This document shows positions 25,612 through 33,104 of a stretch of DNA of 48,402 bases, piece after piece. The DNA lies in contig CAIRSA010000518.1 in assembly GCA_903881085.1 (NCBI GenBank), forward strand, positions 1 through 48,402, given 5' to 3'. Each line of letters begins with the position of its first letter. The first letter of the stretch is position 1. Source of the DNA: an uncultured Acidobacteriia bacterium (GTDB lineage: Bacteria > Acidobacteriota > Terriglobia > Bryobacterales > Bryobacteraceae). The translations under genes and the position numbers were made by a program. The notes under the pieces were generated by a model that did not search any database, had not been told where the DNA came from, and saw nothing but the letters and a program-made list of their open reading frames with translations.

Positions 25612-27003
25612 ATGAACGAACTTTTACGCCGCACATTCCTCCGCCAGGGAGCAGCCGGACTCGGACTCGCCGCCGTGAACCAGTTAATGGGAGCCCCCAA
25701 AGACGGCGCGCATGGCGCCATCAGCCCGCTGCATCATCCGGCCAAAGCCAAGCGCGTGATCTATCTCTATCAGGCCGGTGGCCCGTCGCATCTGGAGACC
25801 TGGGACTACAAGCCCAAGCTCGCCGAAATGTCAGGCAAGCCGATGCCGGAGTCGTTCACCAAGGGCCAGCAGATAGCCCAGCTGCAAGGCAAGGAACTCA
25901 AGTGCCTCGGCCCGCAGTTTCCATTCAAGCACTACGGCAAGGCGGGCCAGCACATGTCGAGCCTGTTCCCTGAGATGGGCGCCGTCAGCGATCAAATCTG
26001 CATCGTGCGTTCCATGTGGACCGAGCAAATCAATCACGACCCCGCGCATACCATCATGAACACCGGCTCCATCATCGCCGGCCGCCCGTCCATGGGTTCG
26101 TGGGTGCTCTACGGCTTGGGCGCCGAAACGGACGATCTGCCCGGATACGTGGTGTTGCTTTCGAACGGTAAGGGCGGCCAGATGCAGCCCATCGCCCAGC
26201 GCCAGTGGTCGGCTGGCATCCTGCCCAGCAAGTATCAGGGCGTGAAGCTCAACTCCATCGGCGACGCCGTGCTGTACATCAAGAACCCCGCCGGCCTCGG
26301 CGCGGACACGCAACGCGATTCTGTCGAAGCCATCAACGCGCTCAATAAACTGCAACACAACGCCATTGAAGACCCTGAGATTCTCACCCGCATCGCGCAG
26401 TACGAGATGGCCTTCAAGATGCAATCGAGCGTGCCCGGCCTGGTCGATATGGCCAAGGAGCCGCAGAAGGTTTTGGACATGTACGGCGCCAAGCCCGGCG
26501 ATGGATCGTTCGCATCGAACTGCCTGCTCGCCCGCCGTCTGGCCGAACGCGGCGTGCGTTTCATCCAGCTCTATCACCGCGACTGGGACCACCACAGCGG
26601 GGTCAAAGTCGGCCTGGAGCAGAAGGCCGCGGAAGTGGACCGCGCCACCGCCGCGCTTATCCGCGACTTAAAGGAGCGCGGCATGCTGGACGACACACTG
26701 ATCGTCTTCGGCGGTGAATTCGGCCGGACGCCGATGTCGCAAAGCGGCGATGGCCGCGACCACCACATCAAAGGCTTCAGCTTCCTACTTGCCGGCGGCG
26801 GCATCAAAGGCGGCATCAGCTACGGCGCGACGGATGACCTGGGCTACGCGGCTGTGGAAAACCCGGTGAGCGTGCATGACTTCCACGCCACCATGCTGCA
26901 CTTGTTAGGCATCAACCACACGCGGATGACCGTGAAGTCGCAGGGCCTGGACGTGCGCCTGACGGGGATCTCGGGACAAGTGGTCCACGACATCCTAGCT
27001 TAG
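25612..27003 (+). CDS. DUF1501 family protein (sulfatase-like fold), TAT-exported
   Basis: A 463-residue protein starting MNELLRRTFLRQGAAGLGLA, a twin-arginine leader. AGGA stands before the start. DUF1501 features include RVIYLYQAGGPSHLETWDYKPKL split around AGGPSHLETWD, HDPAHTIMNTGS, RGVRFIQLYHRDWDHHSG, and DTLIVFGGEFGRTPMSQ with GRDHH. The His/Asp-rich segments resemble metal sites of the alkaline phosphatase/sulfatase superfamily. It forms an operon with the DUF1549/DUF1553 gene just upstream. The substrate is unknown. Confidence 0.92.
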   Translation: MNELLRRTFLRQGAAGLGLAAVNQLMGAPKDGAHGAISPLHHPAKAKRVIYLYQAGGPSHLETWDYKPKLAEMSGKPMPESFTKGQQIAQLQGKELKCLGPQFPFKHYGKAGQHMSSLFPEMGAVSDQICIVRSMWTEQINHDPAHTIMNTGSIIAGRPSMGSWVLYGLGAETDDLPGYVVLLSNGKGGQMQPIAQRQWSAGILPSKYQGVKLNSIGDAVLYIKNPAGLGADTQRDSVEAINALNKLQHNAIEDPEILTRIAQYEMAFKMQSSVPGLVDMAKEPQKVLDMYGAKPGDGSFASNCLLARRLAERGVRFIQLYHRDWDHHSGVKVGLEQKAAEVDRATAALIRDLKERGMLDDTLIVFGGEFGRTPMSQSGDGRDHHIKGFSFLLAGGGIKGGISYGATDDLGYAAVENPVSVHDFHATMLHLLGINHTRMTVKSQGLDVRLTGISGQVVHDILA

Positions 27004-27164
27004 AAACGGATTCTCTAGCCGTACACCGCCCTACGCTGCGCCATGATGCAGGTCTTCGCTGTAGACCAAATCTGCATCTGCAGCCTCGCTGCTTGAATGA
27101 TCCCTAAATAGAGCAGTCGACGGCAAATTCGGATGGGTGGCGAGACTGCGCAAACAGGGGACAG

Positions 27165-27272
27165 CCCGCAATGCGAGTCACCCGGCAGGTGACGAGCACG
27201 TTGTATGCAACCGATGCTAAATGTTGGAGATAGCTTTTCCAGATGCGTTCAACTGCTCCTTCTCGGATGATC
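27165..27272 (+). repeat. Dispersed repeat family, copy A (108 bp)
   Basis: Bases 27165-27199 are identical to copy B (16341-16375). Bases 27200-27272 match copy C (9396-9468) at 70 of 73 positions. This is the most complete copy and defines the element. It occupies most of the 295-base gap between the DUF1501 gene and the orphan antitoxin gene. Before it stands GGGGACAGCCCGCA, which is also the first half of the hairpin at 33016. Confidence 0.85.
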
Positions 27273-27280
27273 TACTCGGG

Positions 27281-27310
27281 CACGAGCGAGGCGCTGCTTT
27301 ACCGCTCGTG
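27281..27310 (-). terminator. Hairpin over the antitoxin stop codon
   Basis: CACGAGCG (27281-27288) and CGCTCGTG (27303-27310) form a perfect 8-bp stem with a 14-base loop that includes the stop of the leftward antitoxin gene. No T-run follows, so it is a weak terminator candidate. Confidence 0.3.
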
Positions 27311-27529
27311 AAGCTCTTCCCAATTGAACTTCCATCCACGGGATTCACCGCATGCCAGTATTGAGAGCCGCTCAAATTCCACCGCGTCTGCTTCAGGATC
27401 TGATTTCCCAGCAAGTTGTTCGAGATACTCCCGAACATGTTGATTCACACTTGTCCCCATGGCCTCAGCGCGCCTGCGAGTTCGAAGAATGACCTCATCG
27501 TCAACGGAAAGAGAGACGTTGACGAACAC
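27299..27529 (-). CDS. Orphan ribbon-helix-helix antitoxin-like protein
   Basis: A 76-residue protein beginning FVNVSLSVDDEVILRTRRRAEAMGTSVNQHVREYLEQL, split here around SVDDEVI and SVNQHVREYL. This is the ribbon-helix-helix pattern of VapB-like antitoxins. The C-terminal part EFERLSILACGESRGWKFNWEELHER is the kind of tail that wraps a PIN toxin. The start is GTG 27529 with no clear ribosome site. No toxin gene follows; the next 295 bases hold repeat copy A, so a former partner may have been lost at the repeat. It may also be a stand-alone regulator. Confidence 0.6.
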   Translation of the reverse strand: MFVNVSLSVDDEVILRTRRRAEAMGTSVNQHVREYLEQLAGKSDPEADAVEFERLSILACGESRGWKFNWEELHER

Positions 27530-27866
27530 ATATTACGTTCGCACACACACATCAAGTCAAGCTTCGGCCCGCGTCGTGCATTCTAAAAACCGGCCTCCTC
27601 ACGGGCCAAGTGTTCTGAAGTGAACCCCGCGTCTCATTATTGACGGTGGCAAGTTTCAATCTGGGACACCACATTCCAACCTATTGAAAACACGAGAGCT
27701 GAAGTTTGGCAGGAGACTTGCTTTAGTAAGAGCGTTATGAAACTGGTAAAGGCTCAAGGATACAAAGGTTGTTCTTCAAACGACCCCTCTGCTGTAAAGT
27801 CCTCGCAGTTAATTTTCTGCTGAAGTCCCACCCCAAAACCCTTCCCAACCTATTTTCTTGAGCCTA
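27530..27866. other. 337-base stretch without a recognised gene, upstream of a terminator
   Basis: No credible reading frame is seen on either strand. It ends in a strong rightward intrinsic terminator at 27867, so a small RNA transcribed to the right is possible. I could not assign a known RNA family or a convincing promoter. Confidence 0.4.
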
Positions 27867-27910
27867 CAACCTGTTGATCCCGAAAGGGTTTCAGCAGGTT
27901 GAAGTTTTTT
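27867..27910 (+). terminator. Intrinsic terminator with no upstream gene
   Basis: CAACCTGTTGA (27867-27877) pairs with TCAGCAGGTTG (27891-27901), with one G-U pair in RNA. The inner stem is CCC-GAAA-GGG and a run of six T follows at 27905-27910. The geometry fits a rightward Rho-independent terminator. The nearest rightward gene ends at 27003, with an oppositely oriented gene between. Confidence 0.65.
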
Positions 27911-27999
27911 AAAGGGTCTTTTCTCCAGCTACAACGCGAGCCGCGAAACGGCCGGCATACAACCGATGGCGCAGCAAAACCGGTGGTGGTGCGGGTGGC

Positions 28000-28024
28000 A
28001 AATATTGGTCATGTGGCAATATTT
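28000..28024. promoter_or_regulatory. AT-rich palindrome before a small gene
   Basis: AAATATTG (28000-28007) and CAATATTT (28017-28024) form a perfect inverted repeat with 9 bases between. It lies about 40 bases before the small gene at 28062 in an AT-richer patch. It is a possible operator, judged by symmetry alone. Confidence 0.3.
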
Positions 28025-28061
28025 TCACATCGACCTAAAGTAATTCCTGCACCCATCCGAT

Positions 28062-28259
28062 ATGTTCTCCATGGCTCAACCCATCGACACACTTATCCCC
28101 GAACTTTCCTTCCAGGCAAGCCTGCTTAACCTGACTGCCGCTACCGCTGCAGCCGCCGGCCCGACCGTTGAGTCGCAAGCCGCCGAATGGAAACAAGAAG
28201 CACGCGAAGTGGAAAGCCTGGTCGAGCAATACGTCCGCGTCCGTCCGCGCAAGGCTTAA
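28062..28259 (+). CDS. Small hypothetical protein (65 aa)
   Basis: I do not recognise this protein. It reads MFSMAQPIDTLIPELSFQAS, then an Ala-rich helix-prone middle (LTAATAAAAGP), then a charged C-terminal helix (EWKQEAREVESLVEQYVRVRPRKA). No signal peptide or membrane segment is seen. An inner ATG at 28071 is an alternative start, and no ribosome site is evident for either. Its TAA overlaps the stop codon of the convergent SUMF1-like gene, a tight packing that slightly favours a real gene. Confidence 0.45.
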   Translation: MFSMAQPIDTLIPELSFQASLLNLTAATAAAAGPTVESQAAEWKQEAREVESLVEQYVRVRPRKA

Positions 28260-28984
28260 CGCGCGCAGCGAAAACCGATGTTCGGAGTCGTCTGATTCGG
28301 CCGCACCCAATTGCGGAAGAATACAGTGACGCGCCGTGGGCTGTCTGACCACGCGCCGCCGCGCAAAACTTTGTACATCCCCGCGTCCGGACCCTTCGGA
28401 TTGCGGTCGTTGCCGGACTTGTAATAGTCGCGGCTAAACCAATCGGCGCACCATTCGGCAACGTTGCCGGCCATATCGAACACACCGTAGTCGTTAGGTG
28501 CATACTTGCCGACGGCGACTGGCCCTGTGGCGTCGCTGTAGCGGGCCTGTTTGGCGTCGATCTTATCGCCCCAGGGATAATCCATACCGTCTTTGCCGCC
28601 ACGCGCGGCTTTCTCCCACTCGGCCTCGGTTGGCAGGCGCTTGCCCTCCGCCACACAATAGGCGTTGGCATCCTCCCAGTTGACACTGTAGGCCGGAAGC
28701 AGTTCCCCTCCCTTAGGTACTTCGCCGTTCAGCCAATGATAAGGCGCTCTGCGGCCGCTCTTTTTGATGAACTCGGCGTATTGCGCCTGCGTGACTTCTT
28801 TCGCATCGATCCAATACTCGTCGAGGAACACTTTGCGCGCAGGCCGGTCATCTAGCAGCACATGGGGACGCATGTTCGTCTTATCGTCAGCTGTGGCGCG
28901 AGTGCGCCCCATGGTGAACTCACCGGCCGGAATCTTTACCATGCCGTCCGTGCCGGCCAGGAATAACGCCACCCAAAGCAGCAT
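28256..28984 (-). CDS. SUMF1/FGE-sulfatase domain protein lacking the catalytic cysteines
   Basis: A 242-residue protein with a short hydrophobic N-terminus (MLLWVALFLAGTDG) and a full formylglycine-generating-enzyme-like fold: IPAGEFTMG, KEVTQAQYAEF, NWEDANAYC, RLPTEAEWEKAARGG, DMAGNVAEWCADW and GFRCAR. In true formylglycine-generating enzymes, the GGSW motif is followed by the copper-binding catalytic cysteines. Here the sequence is RGGAWSDSPRRVTVFFRNW with no cysteine, so sulfatase activation is unlikely. Its ATG overlaps the TGA of the DUF1501 gene upstream (TGATG), so they are translationally coupled. It may be a structural or binding partner of that secreted set. Confidence 0.85.
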   Translation of the reverse strand: MLLWVALFLAGTDGMVKIPAGEFTMGRTRATADDKTNMRPHVLLDDRPARKVFLDEYWIDAKEVTQAQYAEFIKKSGRRAPYHWLNGEVPKGGELLPAYSVNWEDANAYCVAEGKRLPTEAEWEKAARGGKDGMDYPWGDKIDAKQARYSDATGPVAVGKYAPNDYGVFDMAGNVAEWCADWFSRDYYKSGNDRNPKGPDAGMYKVLRGGAWSDSPRRVTVFFRNWVRPNQTTPNIGFRCAR

Positions 28985-30384
28985 CAGACAAACAGCTCCG
29001 CGATCTCGTCATCCGCCAGATACTCGGTGCCGCCCAGCACGTCGACGTAGCGATAGGCGCGCTTCGACGGTGTGTTGGTGATCTCTTTTTTCCAATCGAT
29101 GCCCATCGCCGAATACATGCTGGCATAGACGTTTTCGGTCTTGATCTGCATCTTGCCGTGACGCCAGCCGGTCTCCACGACCTGCTCGCCGGTTGCATCC
29201 GTCTTGCCGATGATACGACCGCCCTTGACGCCGCCGCCGGCAAACATGGAAAGGTAGGCGAGATTGTAATGGTGGCGTCCCTTCAGGCCGTTCAGTGCGC
29301 CGGGCACGCGACCAAATTCGGTAACTACGGCGATAAACGTGTCATCGAGCAGCGTGCGTCCGGTGCCGCGCGGAGAGGGCTCAGAGGCAAGGTCGCGCAT
29401 CAGGCTGGCCATGGCACGGTCAAACTCGTTGCAGCGGATGTAGTGGTTCGACTTCGAATTGTGATCGTAGATCTTGCTGTGGTGGTCCCAATCGGCATGG
29501 GTGATGTGGATGTAGCGCGTGCCCGCATCGGCCTTGACCAGATTGCGCGCCAGCAGGCAGCCGAGGCCGACCTGGTTGTCGCCATAGCGCGCTTTCTCAT
29601 CGGCCGCCATGCGGAACGCCGTGGGCCAACGCGAATCGCCCAGGATGCGGTAGGCGGAGGATTGAAAATCGGCAAAGCTGCTGAACTCGCGGTCGCGACC
29701 GGCGCGCGCGGGCGCCATCACCTTGTCGAGTTCGCCGAGTAAACGATAGCGCTCTTCCAGAACCTTTAGCGCCTCGCCCTCAACAGACTGGGCACCTTGG
29801 CCAGACTTCAAGTTCACATCCAGAACAGAGTGGCGCGGATGCATGAAGCCGGTCGAAAGGGCACCGCAGCCGGAAGTATCAAGGTTGCAGCCAATGTAAG
29901 TGGGAAAAGTATCGGTGGGGCGGCGCTGGCTTTCGAGTTCGCTTGCCACGACAACGCCGATCGACGGAATCTCGCTCGCCTGCGCGGGGTTCAGTGGGCG
30001 TCCGGCCTGATTGTAATACTGGCCGCGGAAGTGCACCACTTCGTGGCTCTTCATGGACCGCACGACGGAGACCTTGTCCATCTCCTTTGACAGTTCCGGA
30101 AAGAGCCGGTTCGAAAGATACAGATCGTTGCGCACCTGGCGGACATCGAAGTCTTTCTGCGTGCCTGCATCTTCCTTGAAGTCGAAGGTATCGATGTGGC
30201 TGATGGCGCCTGCGAGCTCGATGATCACCGCAAAGCGCGCTGTACCGCGCGGATTCGCCTTGCCGGCCGCACGCGCCTGCAGTGGGACCAGAGCCTGTTC
30301 AGCGAAGGACCCCAACAGGCCATAGCCGCCTAGTTTCAGCAGATCGCGGCGGGTTGAAAAGATGTCACCAATCTTATGCTTCAT
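28984..30384 (-). CDS. DUF1501 family protein, second copy
   Basis: A 466-residue protein from ATG 30384, preceded by AAAGGA. An in-frame extension to 30438 would lie inside the upstream gene. The N-terminus has a twin-arginine-type leader (FSTRRDLLKLGGYGLLGSFAE). DUF1501 motifs include VIIELAGAISHIDTFDFKED, SHEVVHFRGQYYNQAGRPLN, TRYIHITHADWDHHSKIYD and FIAVVTEFGRVPGALN with GRHHYN. It is the middle gene of a three-gene leftward operon: NHL-DUF1549-DUF1553, DUF1501, SUMF1-like. The gap to the first gene is 11 bases. It is diverged from the DUF1501 at 25612. Confidence 0.9.
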   Translation of the reverse strand: MKHKIGDIFSTRRDLLKLGGYGLLGSFAEQALVPLQARAAGKANPRGTARFAVIIELAGAISHIDTFDFKEDAGTQKDFDVRQVRNDLYLSNRLFPELSKEMDKVSVVRSMKSHEVVHFRGQYYNQAGRPLNPAQASEIPSIGVVVASELESQRRPTDTFPTYIGCNLDTSGCGALSTGFMHPRHSVLDVNLKSGQGAQSVEGEALKVLEERYRLLGELDKVMAPARAGRDREFSSFADFQSSAYRILGDSRWPTAFRMAADEKARYGDNQVGLGCLLARNLVKADAGTRYIHITHADWDHHSKIYDHNSKSNHYIRCNEFDRAMASLMRDLASEPSPRGTGRTLLDDTFIAVVTEFGRVPGALNGLKGRHHYNLAYLSMFAGGGVKGGRIIGKTDATGEQVVETGWRHGKMQIKTENVYASMYSAMGIDWKKEITNTPSKRAYRYVDVLGGTEYLADDEIAELFV

Positions 30385-30395
30385 GGTCAGGTCCT

Positions 30396-32966
30396 TTAGA
30401 AATTGAACAGGAACTCCGGGCTGTTGATCAGTGCCCATTGCAGGTTTTCTGCACCGCGGCGGCGGTCGGCGATCAACGCTTTCAGGCCGATCTCTACTTC
30501 CTGCGTGCTGGGGTGGCGCGATACGGTCGCGAGATACAAGCGGTCGACCAGCGTGCGATCATCCTTCGCGTCATTCAGTAACTGCTGCACACGGCTGCCA
30601 TCCAAGGCGAGCACCTTGTCATTTACAACCTTCGATTGCATCAACACCATGGCCTGCATCGCAGTGTGGGGCACTTTCTTCGGCATGTCGTCGCGATTGC
30701 TCTGGCCGAAGATTTTCATAAAGCCCTTTACGTCATTCGAGGCCTTGGCCGGCTCGCTCATCTTCATCACCATCGGCTCTTTCGAAGTGGACTTTGCGCC
30801 TGCATCGGCGGGCCGAGCCGTGGCCAGCAGAATCGCATCGTGCAACTCCGGCGCGCTGAGCATGCGGACATACTTGCGCGCGTAGTAGCGGGCGTAATCC
30901 TCTTTCCAATCACCCTCGAAGCGCGAAGACAGTTGGTATGCGCTCGACGTCATTATGGTGCGCATCACATGTTTCATGCTGTAGTTATGGGCGGCGAAGT
31001 CACGGGCCATTTCGTCGAGCAATTGCGGATGCGAGGCCTGTTGATCGTATTTATCGAGGTCGAAATCGTCAACAGGATCCACGATACCGAAGCCCATCAA
31101 CTCGCTCCAGATACGGTTGGTAAAGGCGCGGCCAAATTGAATGTGGCCGGTCAGCAAACGACCCAAAGCGTCGCGATAAAACTCGCCGGGCTTGGGCCCC
31201 TCGCCATTCAGAATGAACTTCGGATCGTTCGGCCCGCCGGTGCGCGGCACGCGGAGAATACTATCCGCCTTCGTATCGTAACCGGGCGAGGCATCGTCAT
31301 CCACCGTGTACTCGGTGTTGGCCTGATTGCCGTTTTCCCAGTTCATGATCTGGCGCGTGTGGCCGAAAAACGCGGCCTGCTGGAAGAAATCGCTGCGTTT
31401 CTTTTTGACCAGGAACTGATTCACTTTCTCTAAGTGATTGCGGCCGTCATGGCAGGAGATACACGCCATGTTAATGCCGAGAAATACTTTGGAGTAAGTG
31501 ATGGTAAATTCGTCGATCGCGTCGGGAGTGTTGACTAAGTCATGCGCATCGGGCGCGGTGGGGTCATCTTTCGCCTTCACAAAGTCGCGGGCGAAGTACA
31601 AGCCGCCGGGCGAAGAAAAGCTTGTCTTGCCGCCCTGCGACAGCAGATCGTTTACGAGCTGATTGTAAGGTCTGTCGAGCGTCAACCACTCGCGAATCCA
31701 GTAATGAAACAGGTTCAGGCCGGAGCCCATGCGCCCGCTGGCGCGGAATAAGTCTTCAAAGTAGTAAGTCCAACGGTCGACGTAGGCCGGGCTGGCGAGC
31801 AGCGTGTCGACTAACTTCTCCCGCTTGTTCGCGTCGTTCGATGCGAGAAACTTCTCGATGTCTTCGGCAGTTGGGATCCGGCCGGTGGCGTCGAGGTGGG
31901 CCCGCCGGATGAACTCTTCGTCGGTGGCCATTGCCGCGTGCGGTACGTGGTCCTTTTCCATCTTGCCGAAGATATGGTTATCGATGTAGTTGCGGCGAAC
32001 GACCTTCCCGGAGGTTACCGACCCGCGGGCCAACGATGCCGTCAACATACTCGCCGTGGCAGCCGCACTTTGCGGCGGTTCGTTCATCGGTTGATGCGCG
32101 TCTTCCATCAACTGCGCCATCGACGCGGTATTGCGGAATATCTGTACACGCTTCCCATCCACTTCGGAAACATACAGCGTGCCATCGCGATCCACCGTCA
32201 TGATGTGTGGCAACTTAAACATCTCAGGACCGCCGAACTGTTTCAGCACCTTGCCCGAAGCCAGATCCACTTGGAAAAGAAAGTGCTTTTCGCCATCGGC
32301 CACGATCAACTCTCCATTGGCCACCAGGACGCCAAACGGGTTGGCGAAACCGGCCCACTGGGCGATGAACTTGCCATCGCCATCGAAGACCTGGACGCGC
32401 TGGTTGTTGCGGTCGCCCACGTAGATGCGGCCGCGCGAATCGATGGCCAGCGAATGGGCCGTGGCGAACTCGCCTTCGCCTTTGCCCTTCTTGCCCCAGG
32501 CCGAGATCATCTTGCCCTCTTTGGAGAGTTTCATGATGCGCGTGTTGCCGGTGTCGGCGATGTACATCTCGCCGGCCGCGTTGAACACGATGTCGTCGGG
32601 CGACTTCAGTTTTTCTTCGATTGCGCCGAGCAGTTTCCCTTCCGGGGAGAACTTCTGCACGGTGTGCAGGCCGTTATCGGTGATCCAAAGGTTGCCGTCG
32701 CGATCGACGCGCAGCCCGTGCGGCACTTTGAACAGGCCCTGTCCCCAGGCGGTTTTGAATTTACCCTTAGAATCGAGAACGACGAGCGGGGGAGAGCCGC
32801 GGTGCAACACGTAAAGATCGCCGGATTTGCCTATGGCCACTGCCGACATTGCGCCCACTTCCACGGAGGGGGGAATCTGCAGGAAGCCTGCCGGGACGTA
32901 GTTGTTGGCGGCTATCAGCGACGAGGCTAAGGACACGACCAACCCGATAACAGATGTGCGTAACAT
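30396..32966 (-). CDS. NHL beta-propeller fused to DUF1549-DUF1553
   Basis: An 856-residue secreted protein. The signal peptide is about residues 1-20 (VIGLVVSLASSLIAA). Residues about 30-285 form an NHL-repeat propeller: GLRVDRDGNLWITDNGLHTVQKF, DDIVFNAAGEMYIADTGNTRIMKL, and SLAIDSRGRIYVGDRNNQRVQVF. DUF1549 then follows (EFIRRAHLDATGRIPTAEDIEKF; LLASPAYVDRWTYYFEDLF) with one heme-type motif CISCH. DUF1553 forms the C-terminus (TGHIQFGRAFTNRIWSELMGFG to NSPEFLFNF). The usual N-terminal cytochrome domain is replaced by the propeller. It is the first gene of the operon with DUF1501 and SUMF1-like genes, and no ribosome site is clear. Confidence 0.9.
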   Translation of the reverse strand: MLRTSVIGLVVSLASSLIAANNYVPAGFLQIPPSVEVGAMSAVAIGKSGDLYVLHRGSPPLVVLDSKGKFKTAWGQGLFKVPHGLRVDRDGNLWITDNGLHTVQKFSPEGKLLGAIEEKLKSPDDIVFNAAGEMYIADTGNTRIMKLSKEGKMISAWGKKGKGEGEFATAHSLAIDSRGRIYVGDRNNQRVQVFDGDGKFIAQWAGFANPFGVLVANGELIVADGEKHFLFQVDLASGKVLKQFGGPEMFKLPHIMTVDRDGTLYVSEVDGKRVQIFRNTASMAQLMEDAHQPMNEPPQSAAATASMLTASLARGSVTSGKVVRRNYIDNHIFGKMEKDHVPHAAMATDEEFIRRAHLDATGRIPTAEDIEKFLASNDANKREKLVDTLLASPAYVDRWTYYFEDLFRASGRMGSGLNLFHYWIREWLTLDRPYNQLVNDLLSQGGKTSFSSPGGLYFARDFVKAKDDPTAPDAHDLVNTPDAIDEFTITYSKVFLGINMACISCHDGRNHLEKVNQFLVKKKRSDFFQQAAFFGHTRQIMNWENGNQANTEYTVDDDASPGYDTKADSILRVPRTGGPNDPKFILNGEGPKPGEFYRDALGRLLTGHIQFGRAFTNRIWSELMGFGIVDPVDDFDLDKYDQQASHPQLLDEMARDFAAHNYSMKHVMRTIMTSSAYQLSSRFEGDWKEDYARYYARKYVRMLSAPELHDAILLATARPADAGAKSTSKEPMVMKMSEPAKASNDVKGFMKIFGQSNRDDMPKKVPHTAMQAMVLMQSKVVNDKVLALDGSRVQQLLNDAKDDRTLVDRLYLATVSRHPSTQEVEIGLKALIADRRRGAENLQWALINSPEFLFNF

Positions 32967-33015
32967 TTCAGATTATTTATAACACAAAATGAGTCCAGCG
33001 GGCGAAGCCAGTTGA

Positions 33016-33060
33016 GGGGACAGCCCGCACTGTCCGCAAGGGACAGCGCGGACAGTCCCC
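33016..33060. repeat. REP-like 45-base hairpin before purC
   Basis: Bases 33016-33035 pair with 33040-33060 around a GCAA tetraloop with only three mismatches. The arms consist of GGGGAC, CCGC and CTGTCC blocks. The first half recurs just before repeat copy A. It occupies the space between the divergent NHL gene and purC. It is a dispersed palindrome rather than a terminator, since no T-run follows. Confidence 0.75.
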
Positions 33061-33077
33061 AGGGGGCTGGCGATGCG

Positions 33078-33083
33078 TATAAT
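33078..33083 (+). promoter_or_regulatory. -10 element of purC
   Basis: A perfect TATAAT lies 21 bases before ATG 33105. No good -35 box was found at the right distance, since that region is taken by the hairpin arm. The predicted leader is about 15 bases and lacks a ribosome site. Confidence 0.45.
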
Positions 33084-33104
33084 ACTAGTGAGTACCGTCC
33101 TATT

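Noticed and set aside
27281..27310. Riboswitch or attenuator at the antitoxin end
   Set aside because: It is only an 8-bp stem over a stop codon without a T-run or known aptamer features; kept only as a weak terminator candidate.
31896..32930. A 344-codon open frame on the plus strand
   Set aside because: It is antisense to the NHL-DUF1549-DUF1553 gene, whose domains are unmistakable.
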